From positions 47,731,850 through 47,795,849 of the forward strand of contig CM039183.1 in NCBI GenBank assembly GCA_008360975.2: DNA of 64,000 nucleotides, read 5' to 3'. Numbering within the stretch: the first letter of the stretch is position 1; the number at the start of each line of letters is the position of its first letter. Made by a program: the position numbers and the translations under genes. Positions 13,601-28,100 of this stretch are shown here, piece by piece. This stretch comes from Lichenostomus cassidix. Its lineage: Eukaryota > Chordata > Aves > Passeriformes > Meliphagidae. Below the pieces are notes generated by a model. The model was not told where the DNA came from, did no database searches, and saw nothing but the letters and a program-made list of their open reading frames with translations.

Positions 13601-16600
13601 GCCATGCCTGCTGCTTTCCTGTGGCAGTGACCAACAGAGGGCTCACTGACAGTCCCCAAGCCCCCAGCAAAGCTCACACGTATGACAACAATCTGGCCTG
13701 TGAGGGGCATAAAGGGACTCTATGTCCTGGCAGTCATCTCACTTCTTGTGAGAACAACTACTCCCTGATGAGAAGGCTCATTCTCAATCAAATTCCTGGC
13801 TGAAAACACACCCAGAACAAAGGTTATGGCTTTAAACAAATACAAGCACTGCTCTCCTCAGAAGAGAGACGAGCCAGGAACTACTGCAGCAAAGAACTGG
13901 AGTAACAGAACTTCACCTGCACTATCTGTGACTGTATTTAGTCACTTCTTATGTCGTATTTAATTCAAAGTCAACTTTTCCTGATCTTGGGAAGCTTGAT
14001 CATGGTTTTGCCAGAGATTAATTATAACAAAAACTCAGCTGGTAGAAATTATACTTTTTGTTCAAAGAGCAACTACACATTTGTTTTTCACTATCACATT
14101 GCTGTGTCAGTAAGTTAACACAAAGATATGCATCTCTTTCACCTTTGCAGTCAATAACTGATTTTCTACAGTCCTTAGTTTCACATTAGAAAAAAAGATG
14201 ATCGATTATCCTAACCAAGAGTCTTCAAAATCCTTATTAGTAATAAGCAAAATTTCATTCCATTTATCAACTACTTCAAACATCTATCTAAACATGGAAA
14301 AACTCGATCAATACTAAGTAAAGTAGAAGAGAGTAGTCAAAGTATTTCCATTGAATACATCTTCAATAAATAGGGCAACAAGGGTGGAACTCCATCACAT
14401 GCAAGGCAGCAGAAATGAAAATAGGAAGACAAATTCACAATCTTGTAAGGCTTGATTTTTGAACATGTCAAGTCAGTCAACCAGAGCATACTTGTATATA
14501 TACAAGCTAACCTTTGAGAGGCTTTCACAGCAGCCTCACATTAGGGGAAGCTTTATGTAAAAGTGCATATTTTAAAGGTACATAATCCAACCCCAACAGA
14601 GGATGACTTTACTGGAATCACATGAAACCATTACATCAAAACTTCATGAAAATTGCATTAAAAATACATGAAGCATGAAAAGACACGTGAACAAATTGTG
14701 AGCACTCAGTTTCCATATGTCAGGATTTGAAACTAACATTTAAAAAACACTTTTCAAAATAACAATTGAAAGGATGTTATACACATCCCATCCAGATGTA
14801 CAATATTTGCAAAGTATTCAAGCCAACATGTAAAACTAGGGTTTGTAGGGTTTGGTATTTGCCTAAAGAAGGCAGCACTTTCCCCACTGGTTCTGTGTAC
14901 AGTCAGCAATGAAATTAGAGAAAAACCCTAGAGGGACCAAGAATCTATTTATAACGGATGTTACAGTCTAACAGGGATTATTAATGTCAGCTGAAGTAAT
15001 TTAATAATTTGGGATTTTTAAATGTAAGATATGGAACTTGTCACAGCAGTAGTTAAGCATTCAACTCCACTTTGTTGTCTGTGTGAGTCCTTTGAACAGT
15101 TTAAAGGACAAATCTTCAGCTCACTCCCAACCAGAAGTACTATTATTCCTCTACTTGTATTCATAGCATTAATATTCTTCTTGCTAAACACACAAATTAA
15201 CTGTGTGCTCGAGTTGTAGGTGCTTAATTCCTTCAGTGGCTTCTCTTTTGGACTATGTATCCCACCAGCATTAAATACTTAATGAATTACAGGAATTTGT
15301 GGAAGTTGCTAATAAATTTAGATTATGCCAGTACTTTAGTAAAACACTACTTACAATTTCTGGCCATTTTGTAATAGAGGTGTTTGTAGTTTATAAAATC
15401 CATGTTTCTTTACGGAAGAAAAGAGACTCATGTGTATAATGTGCACAATTAAAATCTGCATATTTACATTTCAAAGCAAAATAAATCTTTCAATAAATTC
15501 CCATTTTAATTTGATTTCACAGCCTTTATGTTGCTAATATATTTATTGCAAAAATGTGACCATTACATTAACATTAGAGTATTTCATATTATCATTCAGT
15601 GAATTTCCCACATTCATACTGCAGCAGCAGATGAGATGGACTTCAGCTTCTCTGAGGTTAATGCAACAGAATTTTGTGGTTTCATAATTGGTTTCACATC
15701 AGCATAGAACTACACTTAAAAAACATCTTATGATGTACCACAGCCTTAGAGGAGGTTGTCTAAAGTGATATTTCAACCATATTAAATTACTTATTTAGTC
15801 TAAAATGAATTTCCAGAATATTTACAAATTAATATGAAAATTATTAGTAAGCAATCTCTTTTCTGTTCATAGATCAACACTGACATGCTTTTTCACAACA
15901 TTTTTCCCACCACTGTACTGAGAAAGCTGGTAGCAAGGAAAGGATGCAATTCTGCTATAAATAACTAAGTAAACATAAGCATGAGTCTAACTTGGACTCT
16001 CTGCTTATATTCAAAGTCAGATTTTGATCTTCAACAGATGAAATAAGATGAATTTCCCTTCACCTGAAATATCCATTAGAACTTCAACATCACATGCATT
16101 GCTTTGGTTAGAGCCTTGGATTTCAATCTCTTGAGGCAGGTTGATCATCTTTAATCATTAATTATATGCAGGTTTTGTTTGGTTTTTTTGTTTGATTGCT
16201 TAAAGGACAAACAAAAAAAAAACACCAAGGCCCTCAACAACTTGCCCTCACTAATATCCCTAATATTTTTATGCCAACTCATTCCTGTTCACAACATTCC
16301 ATACAAACAGGGGTTTATAAGGCAATTTGTCTTTTCATTCACCCAGTAACACTTCTCTGCATTAGTACTACTATGATTATTTTTGTTTAACACAAAATAT
16401 GAAAATTACCTATATAACAAAGTCATGCCAGTATTTTGTTATTTTCACAGCTGTATTTAAGTCTATGTGGATGAAAAACTACCACTACCTTCTTAAAAAA
16501 AAAAGAATCTTGTCTGATGAAACCATGCTCTGTTTTCCATAGTTTTACAGAGTGGCAGTACATATATTTTGGCTAGAATAAGACGATTTACACTGAAAAC

Positions 16601-19600
16601 CTGAACCAGTCACCATCTATTTCCTCAATGGAAACACAAATAATCTTTCCAAGGGCAACCCAGAACAATTAATTTCTGTTCCTAAAGACTGAATATGAAT
16701 TATCCTCTACTGGTGCTTGCCCATTTCCATTAACTACATAGGAGATACTAGGGATTCTACACCTCAGAATAATGAAGTTCTAGCACAATTTTCTGATGGG
16801 TGTGGTAGAAACAGACAGACAAGCAAACTGTTAAAGAAAAGTGATACTATTTCACCAAGAAGCTATTTGAGCAAGCACAAAGAAATCCTTTACTATACAG
16901 AATATGTCAGTATACTGCTTATTTTCTTGAGCTACCGCTCAAATCTCAACCAAATAGGAATAAAACTCATGAAATATTAATATTTAAACAAGTTTCAGAC
17001 TTTGGCAAACTTCTGTGATGCAGACTCTGACTTCAGTCTACAGTTGAGGAAACATTAAAACTGTTGCTGTGTTTCATCATAAAGCCAAAACAAAACTGAC
17101 TTTGTTTTCATTTACATGCAAACACTTGCAGGGGAAAATTTCTCTTTAGATTATCTACTTAATTTGCATTATTCCTTTCCTAAGCAGTATCTTAGCCAAA
17201 TATTAAACTGCTGTCATTTAGAAAAATGAGAACTTTGAAAATCTACATTCCCATTCAGTGAATTGTAATGGGAGGATTATCAAAAAATTTTTGCTCATTA
17301 AAAGTGAGTCCTGGGTCTGAACCACAGAGACAAAGAAAACAACAGCTAGAAAATTCCCACACTGGTAATCAATGTTTTGCCTTCCTCAAAGAAGTCAGCA
17401 GATATCTCACTGAAAACATGGAAGATAGGGATTGCAATCTTTGTAAAGCTGAATTATGCCTAGGAGAGCACTGGCATTTCCAGAACTGAGTCTTAAATAT
17501 CCTTTCTACCAGCCACAATTTCAGTTTTGATTTCCAGGAATTCAATGGAAGAGGTTATTCTATCCAGGTTGCAAATGTCAAGTACTGCTAAAGATTCAAA
17601 ACCCACGAGTCAAACATAAATGCTTAATAGTCTTCTCTTTCAAGGGCTTTTAGATGCACTTTGTTCCCTTTATAACTTTTTCTTCTTAACACTTTTTAAA
17701 TTAAAAAAAAAAAAAAAAGTGAGATTACCACCTAATAACAAGCTCCCAGTGGAAAAGGGAAAATGTTCTGGAACTCACAACGGTGCTGGCACTACTGAGC
17801 TCAGCAGTAACCCAATTAGGAAGGGATTAACTGAAAGTATCTGCACATGCGTGCAGCTACACTTTCTCCCTCCCTTCTGTGCCAAATAGTCCTCTGAGAT
17901 GTACAGACACCAGGCTGACTTCCAGCCAGCAACTGAGGGCTTAGAAATTTCTTTGCTTGATACAGTGCAGAGGGGATAGAAAAAGATAGAAATAAACAAC
18001 ACCCAAGCTAAAGCAAACAACTGAGCAGGTTCCAATAAGCTTTGTTAGCTTTTCTCTTTAACTTTATATGTCAGTGTGTAAGGAACAACAATTGGGGCAG
18101 CTCTAGCAAGCTAACACTTCATTTATCTGTGTGAGCCTGTGCAAGCATTTTATACATCATTCTTGCAAATGCATGTCTCTATCCTTGCAAATCCTTTTTC
18201 TCCTCTCCTTCTGTCACAAACTGTTTCTCACTGGTTGGCTCACTCATGTCAATCAAAACACCTTTTATCTGTGGAGGAAAAAAATCATTCCCTAGCCTAA
18301 AGCACAGCAAAAAAACCCCCCAAACATTAAAAGAATTCAACTTGGCCAACTGTCAAGACAGAATGTAGTTTTGAACCAAAACCATAGCTTGCATTTGAGA
18401 GGATCAAAATAGGACATTCCAACAATAGTGCTATTCTATCAAATAAAAGTACTTAACACAAATAATGTGAAACCTGAAAGGGTCTTCAGCCTCTTTGTTA
18501 GGTAGGAATCTACATTTTACTTCTGCTTCTAAATAAAGGCAGAACAGGTGAATGGATTTCCTTCTGGTTTAAGACAGAGAACAGGATACGCAGCCATGAA
18601 TGTAACCTGAAAGCAGCTGCAAGAGGTCAGACAGAGTATACAATGAGTATACAAAAGAGTACAACAGAGTATGCAATGGCAGGAATCCCTCCTTGGATAC
18701 ACTCCTTGTCTTCAACTAAGCCAGGGGATTTAATGAATCAGACAATCTAAACATCATGTTTAATAACCCTGACGGACTACTTTTTTTGCCATTTTTTTTG
18801 TCCAAACACTCTAAGTTCATTTTTACATCTGGTCACTACATCATTTTTCACAAATGAGTCCTACAATTTAATTATCTGTCATATGACAAGGTATTTCCTT
18901 TTATTTAATAATTTACTACTTCATTAGATACTTCCTCATTGTCATGTTAGGAGACATAAGGAACAAATCATTGCCTCTTCATCTTCTCCCTGCTATTCAA
19001 CGTGTTTATGGACGTCAATGAGATGAGTATGAGCCCACAGTTTTCCATATCACAAATCATAATTTATTTACTTTTATCCCATTCTAATCTTCCAGGACAT
19101 CCAATTGCTCTGATTACCTTTCTCAGTATCTTTTGTAGTGGAGCTATACTACACTATGCTGAACTTCAAAGGATAAGGCAAATCCAAAAATAATAGTATT
19201 CAGTAGCATCATTTACCAAGAGCATGCAGTAGTACAAATAATGCTTTCAGTCTGTTCTCTCTTATTAGAAACTATTAATTACTTTCAATTCCTGAAATTG
19301 TCTTTGCTTATTTTTGTTTAGAAAATTCTGTGTCTAAAACAATACTAAACCCAGAATTACCCTGAAGATCTTTTTTTGAAGTGTAGCCAATTAAGAACCA
19401 ATTACTATTCATGTGTAATTAGGACTGTTTCTTCTGGCACAGTCTTTCATATGCCATTTTAATCACCTTAGAAAGCACTGCAACTCTTCACTTTAGTTTT
19501 GCTGTCTTTAATACATACGTGGAGGCAACACACTTCAGCATCCCATTGGTTATCCTTTTTTCACAAATCATTCACTAATGTATTCAACCACAAAAGTTCA

Positions 19601-19714
19601 TAAAGCAACATAACCCAAAAGAAGACTCCTTCTCACACCATGACAGCATGAGAGGATTTGTTGGTTTTTTTTAACTACAAAAACATCAACCACAGTAGCT
19701 TCCCCTCCCTTTAT
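10626..19714. other. Intronic sequence without recognised features
   Basis: AT-rich intron. The visible items are an A16 tract at 17703-17718, a TA/TG microsatellite at 11842-11872 and a degenerate tandem array around 18632-18678. Open frames are short and resemble no family I know. Confidence 0.7.
18632..18678. repeat. Degenerate short tandem repeat
   Basis: Four imperfect units of the type AGAGTATACAATG follow one another: AGAGTATACAATG, AGTATACAAA, AGAGTACAAC, AGAGTATGCAATG. This is typical of slippage plus point decay in an intron. Confidence 0.7.
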
Positions 19715-19788
19715 TATACACATACACACACACATAAATACAAATACATATATATATATACATATATATACGTATATATATAGATATA
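19715..19788. repeat. CA/TA compound microsatellite
   Basis: ACACATACACACACACAT is followed by ATA/CATATA/CGTATA units for about 74 bp, the longest simple alternating tract in the window. It is likely polymorphic in length. Confidence 0.9.
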
Positions 19789-21701
19789 GGGATCCGTCAA
19801 TAGATGGATTATTTTTTTGAATAAAGCCCTCAGTAGGTTTTGGTAATATAAATATACTGTGATAACTGAATTACTCTCTACAGTGGCCTTTTAACTCTTT
19901 AAACAATTCTTAAATGTTTTTGTGGTGTGGCAGCTCCTCAAAAGCTGATAACTTTCTCAATACATAGCAGTTATTTAATAGCTACCAATTCTGTTTCTGT
20001 GATTTTCAGCTGTTCTGTTGGTATGAAGAACAGATTTGCTGGTCTGTGATTTCCAGGATAGGAGTTTTTTTTTTAAAGCTACCGTAGTAGTTGCTACCAT
20101 TCCATAAATGTGTATGCAGACCAGCTAAGGCAAAATACTGCACATCAGAAACACCAGTTCAGCAACACCCTACAAGATTTACATGAAAATTCCTCAGCAT
20201 AGTAGGCCAGTTACTACTCATTTTAATGCGTAGCACCAACCTACTAAAACTGCTTCTATCTGGGAGAGATCCCCAGGCTTGCTCGGAATGAAAGACATGA
20301 CCTCTACCCAGTCATGCACACCTCTCATTCTGTACACACACCATTTACTTGCTCCAAAATAAAATTCAAATACTAAAATAGACTGGCTTTTTGGTTTTGT
20401 GTTGTTTTTGTTCAGAGGTCTGATTTTTGCCAACCTGACCTATGGAATGCTTATTGAAAAAAATTATTTCCCAAATCTACTATTAGAGCAAAAATGCACA
20501 AGGGCATTTTCTTTTTTCCTTTAAACTTTTTCACTCCAGCAGTCTATATCTGGGTCTGGTACAGACCATAAAGACTAAATAGTAAGCTAAATATCAAGAA
20601 TAAAAATAAATAATGTGAAATAAAAATTATTAGTAAAATAACTATACCATTTCTCCTCTTAAGATAGCATATTTTCATCTCATATAGATTTTGAAATAAA
20701 GCCCTTAGCTCTAGAAACCTGACACAGAACAGCTGATTGCAGAGTTACATCCAGTTATCTTCTCCAAGGAGTTATGTAACAATATTTCAATGTAACAGAG
20801 GTGGCCATAAAGCCAGCACAGTCCTTAATGTTACCTGCATTAACTATAAAGGCTTTACTTTTGCTCATCATTTCAGCAAAATCTCAACATTCGAGATAAA
20901 ATTATCCATTTTTAGAGTTGTTTTTTCCCTTTATAATAATAAGGAAGAAAAAAATAACACTTAAAATAACTACAGCAGCATACTTCAGAAGCAGGAGTTG
21001 TCTCCTCTACCACTGAATTAAAATAAAAATCAACATCAAAAGACACCAAAATTTGACTATTTCTCTGAAGATTTAAATAAACAATAATAAATTTAAATAA
21101 ATAATAAATGTATATATAAATGAATAAGTAAAAGCCAGCATGTCCACAGACAGAAGAAAATAAAGCTTTAGGAGCCTAAATGTCCCAAATTTATGCCCAG
21201 TCTGTAACGTGTTTAAAACCTGGGCACAGGCTTTCCAGGAGGAGTGGAGAATGCCAAAACAAACACAGCTGGCAAAGAAGGGAATAAGGAACTGATGGGG
21301 TGCTGCAGCATACCAAAGAAAGGCTGTGGAAACATCTGCAACAGAAAAACTAGAAAGAGCAGGTGGGGAGAATGGAAACTGGATAGAGAACCTGGAGAGA
21401 ACCTGGGACCTAAACACAGACAGCAAAGAGAAACAGAGAGAGGAGAAAAGCATGACTGGAAAAGAAACAGACTGAGTTAGGAATCCACAGCAGTAACGCT
21501 TGGACATGCTGAGGAAGATGACCAGGATGGGAAAAAGCCAGCATGGAGAGAAGTAGGAAGGAAATGGGACTGGGAAGGTTACAGTTGGAAGGATCACTAT
21601 TTGCAGAAGTGCCTTTCAAACATGCTTTGGTGTGCCTTGGGACTTCTAGTGCAGTTTCATCCAGAACAGTTTCTGCACTCCAAGTTCACTTGATGATATG
21701 A

Positions 21702-21733
21702 ACCAAATAGGAGGCACAAGCCTCCTATTTGGT
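21702..21733. repeat. Perfect 14-bp inverted repeat with a 4-nt loop
   Basis: The left arm ACCAAATAGGAGGC (21702-21715) and the right arm GCCTCCTATTTGGT (21720-21733) are exact reverse complements around the loop ACAA. There is no T-run or gene boundary to suggest a transcription signal. It resembles a replication template-switch scar. Confidence 0.9.
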
Positions 21734-24700
21734 CCCTCAAGAGACCATTTGTGATTTGAATGGAACTGCTGATACAAATAGCCACACCCCACCAGCACTG
21801 AACAGCAGCTACCAGTGCCAGCACTCTGTCTCACTCCAACTTCCTGCCATTTTCAAGATCATTCCCTTCTTTAATTGAACTTTTCAGATTCTGCTGCTCT
21901 GCTGATAAAGCAGGTAAAGTATGAAGCCCTTTGCACAGAATATGAAACTCATTAAAGTTCTGTTGCTAAATTTAAATGTTGTACAATCAGAAGAAAAAAC
22001 CCACATGCATCTGAACTCTCATTCTTTGCATATGCAGCACTTGTATACAACTGATTCATTTCCATGTGGAATTTGCAGCACTTGTAAAATTAGCCATTTG
22101 AATGCCAGAGTAATTTTTATATGGGGAAAATGTATTGAGCTAATAATGAATAAAACTGCAGTAATAATAGTTCTTGCTATCTTTATATCTGCCTACATCC
22201 CAAATTTCTTCATGGATGTTAACATGTAATCCTCAATTTTTTTTTGCCAACTGAACAGATGGCACTTTACTACAAAAAGAGGGACGCAAAAACAGAAAAT
22301 GTTGAAAGAGTTCTGGGTTTATGTGCAGAAACAAAAAGTTAAACAGGAGTTAAACAAAAAACTGACCCTATTTCAGTGCAACAAAAATGAAGACATTAAC
22401 TTTGTGGACATATTTTAAAAGCAAAGATTTTACTTCTATAGCAATTACACTATCCTAAATTTTAAGAAGATACTTACTCCCAGAGTAGCTCTGAATTCGA
22501 TATTTAACTGACCAGGACTGGAAGTAATTACTTCTAGACACTTTGAGGGAGATAAATAAAATGCACTCATTCATAGCACAGCATAGTTCCTTTGTAAATG
22601 CAGCATTTGGAATTATTTGGGTAGCAGATAATAACCTATAATTTACTCTTCACATAAAGTGAATGAAAAGTAGCAGTACCTCATAAGGCTGCAACATGTA
22701 GAATATTTACAATAGAACTAAGAAAGATGGATACCACTTGGTTGAATTTCTTCTGTCATGCACAAGTGGCTTGCAAACCATATTCCATAACAGTATTTGC
22801 CAAGACTTGTGTTGATACTCTTAGTAAGTTCTATAGTTCAAGCAGTTACTACTTTTGAATTCTTGAGTTACCAGAGGTTGTGGCTAAAGGCTCTTTCAGT
22901 AACACTATGCAGACAAACTACCTTATTTCCCACCCAGCAGCTTCATAAACAACAATCTCATTATCCTCTCAGTTATCTGTGACTATACCATTACTTGTTT
23001 TAGATCAATATTGTTCCATCCCTCTAGGATATTTATGAAGTGTATATATTTCTCATCAGCTTCTAGGACAAAATCCTACATTACTCTTCTTTTCTGTCAG
23101 CTGCAGTACCTCTTCCTTTCTGACCATGCTATTTAAATTCAATCTAATCAATATATCTGACACAAAACAGTTTCTTCCAGTGTTCCAGCTAACATGTCCC
23201 TTCAATGTCTCCATTTTTTTTTCAAAGCACCTTCACATACTGTTCGGAGACTCCCTTTGATCCCCAATTTATGCATTACACCTACTTCCTACATGGATAT
23301 CTGGGAAAGAGTCTCCTTCCAGTATGCTAAGCTTTCCTACTTACAACTTGTTGCTTTCTACTGCTAGCATTACCTATTTTCATTCTCTTGCTCAGAAAGT
23401 AATTAAAGAAGTCTGCCAACAATGCACTTGCAACCAAGTGAAGAAACAGACATTGCTTGTTTAGAACACATTCTCTCTGCTCATGTTTTTCAATATTTAT
23501 CACTTCCTTTGTGTAAGACTGTAAGTTCTTCAGGTTTTAATTTCTATTTCTGTAAAGTGCTGTGCTTATCATGCACTATAAATGCTATATAATGATTAAA
23601 ACCATTAATCTGCTGCCAACAGAAAAATGCAACTGGATTAAAGTAGATGAATTTGTTCTAAACATCAGTCTGATTTGGCAGAAAACAATATCTACAGTGG
23701 CTGCTGTCTTTCTAGATTGGTTTGTTTTGTTTTCTCCTTATCCCACAGATTAGGTGCCGTAACAGTACTTTGTTTTTTCCTGTAAAGAATCAACATTTAC
23801 AAGAACTTAATTTTTTGATAAATTAGCTTTTTCAGCAGACTAAGCACTACATCTTCAGCAACACTGAACTATCTGTGTCACTTTCCACAGACACATGGTG
23901 GAATAAGCCAAAATATAAAAGGATCTTTTGGTACAGCTGCCCAGCATTTACACATCCTTATGTGCATATTATTCACAAGTGTCTGCATCTACAATGTCAT
24001 TAATAGTCTTGAGCAGAGAAATAGTTTTGCAAGTGCCTTTTTCAAAAGCATCATTACAACACTGATGAAACAACAAAATACCAAACCTCTGAGCTGATTT
24101 TTAATTGGGTCATGTTCAGGTTCAAAAAGGTGACCAAGTCTCAGCCCACACTGGTGTCAGCATGGAAGGGACCAAAACACACTATAGGGCCTCTGCAAAA
24201 TCGCAGGAAAAAGTAAATCAGCTGTAGAATTTACAAGCAGAAGTTGCTGCTGCCAGCTTATTACACCTCTTAAATCCAACTTCAGGCAGTCTCCAGTTCT
24301 CTTCAGTTTTTCTTTAAACTCTCTCGCTATTTGCAAATAACACTTTCAGGCTATTAAGTGACAAACTATCAAAGACTAATTAGGCAGAAAAGGATTTTAA
24401 TAACCAGCTGGACAGCTTGAGTACTAAATTTTGTAGTTCTCAAGTGTGCTTGAGACACCTTGATGTTGTTTGTCTTTTTTCCAACACAAACCCTAGGTTT
24501 ATGACCTTGTCTTACAGAGACATGCACAGAACTGCACACACAGATTTGTATTCAAATTTTGTACTTACTTCTACTCATCACCAAGGCCTAAAAGAAGAGA
24601 TCTGCCAGTAAAATGAACTCATTGCACCCTGCAGTAATATTTAACAGTGATGAAAAAATTATTCTGCTTACAGTCATTCAAGAGCTACTATTATCAGATA

Positions 24701-25117
24701 TTCCAGCTCTGGACTCTCACCACAGAAGACTGCCTGAATCAGGTCATACCACAGACACCTGGCTGGGGTGGCACAAAATGTGCCCCCCTGCCGTCAGGAA
24801 CAGCAAAATAATGCAAGAATCCATAGCACTCATTCACTGCCAAGCAGCACTCTGCTCATTGGAGACTGCTTGAGCCTTCCTGCCTCCTGGCCAGGAGCAC
24901 ACATCAGGATAAACACCTTCCTGAGGCTCCGGCACAGCAAACTCTTGAGGTGTTGTATCAGTGACAGACATTGTATAAATACTGGGCTAAAGCAGGTGAG
25001 AGTGACTGCCTTGCATGCAAAGTCAACATCCCCCACACTCTAGATCAGTATCTGCCCACAAACACATCTAATCAAAAGCTGTTTTGCCTTTGGGTAAACA
25101 CAGTAATTTAAAACTGC

Positions 25118-25137
25118 TTTTTTTTTTTTTTTTTTTT
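25118..25137. repeat. T20 homopolymer tract
   Basis: Twenty consecutive T on the plus strand. I found no retrotransposed gene body or target-site duplication beside it. Confidence 0.9.
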
Positions 25138-28100
25138 GGTAAGCCAATTCACATAGGCTTGAAGGATATCATGATTTCTTTCATATATCTGCTGCCCAGA
25201 GAGATCAGGACTCTTTGGAGAAAATCCTATGCATCTGCCACACTTGAACTTAACTGCAGAAACTCCAATATTGTGGCTTGTCAGTGACCTTTTTGCCAGC
25301 TGATCTGTAATGACACAGCAAGAAACTCAACCAGCTTGTACTGAAATGAAAAACTGCTAAAAACAGGGTGTCTACAACCACTTCACAATCCAGGTTACTG
25401 CGGTGCTGTGAAAGACAGACAGGATTCTTACGCCAGTCTCATCCTCCAAAGCAAGCTGAAGTAGCAGCAGAATAAAGAATCAAGAAACACAATGATGAAA
25501 GGACTCAGAAAACTGAGGTGCTGGAGGAAGAATGTTCAATTCAGGAGTAAGCATTTCTAACATACTAATAAAAAAAGGCAAAAAATCCACTCAAATGCTA
25601 ACAACTCCTTACCTCCAGCAACTCTTGGAAGTAGCAATTTCACAGTCAAAATAGCTCCTTTCCAAATCCAGAATCCATGGTTGCAATTTAAAAACTGGGC
25701 AGTAGGGAACAGGAAAAACAGATTTGGCAACTCTTCCCTTTTAAAAATGCAATACCACCCCATTGAAAGCAAACAGTATTTGAAGACATCTCTTCTACTG
25801 AAAACTTCTAGGAAGAGGAAATACACTAAAGCTTTATGAAGACTTCAAACAAAAACAAACTCTATGGCTGGGAGGGTCAATTTTTTTTTTTTTCCTTTTT
25901 AAAACACTGAGGCGTAATAAACAATGTACAAACATGAAAAGATCAGTAGTTATTCTTACTTCCTTGGAATAGACCAGGACATGTAAACTGATGTTACCTG
26001 CTTGCCAACATCATGATCTACTCTCAGATAGAAGCATTGAATCTAGAGGTACACAGTTTGGGCATCATCACAACACACTTTATGTCATTCAAATACAGCT
26101 CTTGCCCTTCATGACTCTCTCTGTGCTTTCCGGTCTTAGAATGGACAACACCTAATTTTGCACCTTGTTTTCAACTTCCAACAACACTATGCAGAAAAGG
26201 GTCAAAGATCAAACTTGCTTATCTGACACCAGGCTACAAACTTTTAATCAAAAGTGAGCGTAATCATCAAGACCTGACATTTCTGTCAAGGAAGACATAG
26301 TGGTGAACAATCAGAGGAACTACTGTTTAACTTGAGTCATGGCAACAAAAATATTTCCTGAACAACAGCTCTGTATTAAAAATATAAGTATTGTCTTATG
26401 ATGCAATTCTAGAAGATTATTTTAAACTTCAAGATGATATTTAATATTTATATGCTACTGAACCTAAGAAACAGGCAAAGAAATCAAATCTTACTATTTA
26501 GTTAGTGTTTAAACTTATGATAAAACCAGGGAGCAATGAAGTTTCCATTGGAAGGCGGCAGAATCTCATCAATGTTTCATTAATCCATACTGAGATGGAG
26601 GACATTTCCTCCATTCTCTTCCTAAAAGTAAATGTGATTCAAATGATTCTTGGACTAGTTTATTAATTTAATTTTCAACAGGGGACTCAGAGAAGAATAA
26701 GCTATTTTTTTAATTTCCAAAGGTACAATTCACCTACTAAAGACCTCTAGGCAGAAACTGGCATCTTCCATTAAGCTGCCTGCAGGATTTTGCTAAAGGC
26801 CAAGTATTTACCTAAACAAATACATATGTGATCTATAAAGTATGCTTTAAAATCTTACATGCATCTTCATTTACTTTAGAGAAGTCTAAGTTTCACAAAT
26901 TAACTCTTTCGTCCAACAGAATTTGCATGCTTTTAGAAGTTGCTCTATTAATAAGTTTAGCTTTTATCACAAGAAAAATAAAATTGGATACAAGGGATGA
27001 AAAAGGCTGCCATGTTCTCATGTAAGAAAGAGTCAGGCATTAGATCACCTTTCTTTGATTCCTTAACTGTTTTATCTCACTGAATTAAGTTTTCTATATA
27101 AATGCTGCATGCCTACACATTTATTTTTTTAAAAATATTAAATTGGTCTAAACTTTAATTAGGGACGTTTATGGAAATTTTAGGAAAAAGAACATCTATC
27201 AAAAGTCCTTCAATTTAGGATCTCCTTTCATCCAAGACAAATGTCACCATTACTATTTTATGACTGGAAACAAATTACCAGAAAATCCAGGGCTTCAAGT
27301 CTTTTAAGAGACTGGTTGTCAACTCCACATGAGCTGGTAAGTCACTCACTATGGAACGACTGCTACCTAACTCCTGCTTTTTTGCAGATGACCTATCACA
27401 CATCAAACCCATACACCAGACCAAAGCTAGAAGTAATAGAAAAAGCATGGAAAACTGATAATCTGCAAGTGCATACATCAGCAATTCATACCACATATCA
27501 TATCAGTATTTATATCACCTAGTGACAGAAATTGTACAGCTGTAGTTCTAAATGAGAAAACAGACATTTTTATACCAAAAATGTGAAAGGTTTTCAATAT
27601 TTAAACATTATCAATACATTTGGGGGTGGTTTTGCTTTTGTGAGGTTTTTGTTGTTGTTGTTTTGACAAACTATTTAATCCACAGCTGTATCACAGCTCT
27701 GTGCATTTAATCACCGTCCTTCATGGCACAGTAGGGAGGAGAACCCTAACCTGTGTTGCCATCATAAGACAGCATTTGGCAACCACTAGGCTATTCCATC
27801 TTAGTAAAAAGCTTTGCTTTATTACTGTTAAAATTTATAGAACTGGAAAAACAGAGGCAAAGTTACTTTATATTAATGATTTTAAGTGACTTGCTTATTT
27901 ATTCTGAAAAAGCTTTTCATTTTGCAACACCTCCACCCTAAATCCTGTAAGATTTAGGTAATTTATTATTCTTTATTGAAGCTGTAGAAATATAACTGCC
28001 TATTCCCAAGGGAGACAATGACTATAAAAAAGGTAAATTTTATTAATCAGATGCTAGTGACCTCCAGTGACACCCCAAAAAGGAGTAACCTTTTTAGATG

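Noticed and set aside
21073..21597. 174-codon minus-strand open frame
   Set aside because: It follows from a pyrimidine-rich block; residue composition is biased to F/L/S, there is no domain, and nothing points to a promoter or splice context. Not annotated as a gene.
25084..25287. Possible processed pseudogene suggested by the T20 tract
   Set aside because: No recognisable gene body next to the tract and no flanking target-site duplication seen.
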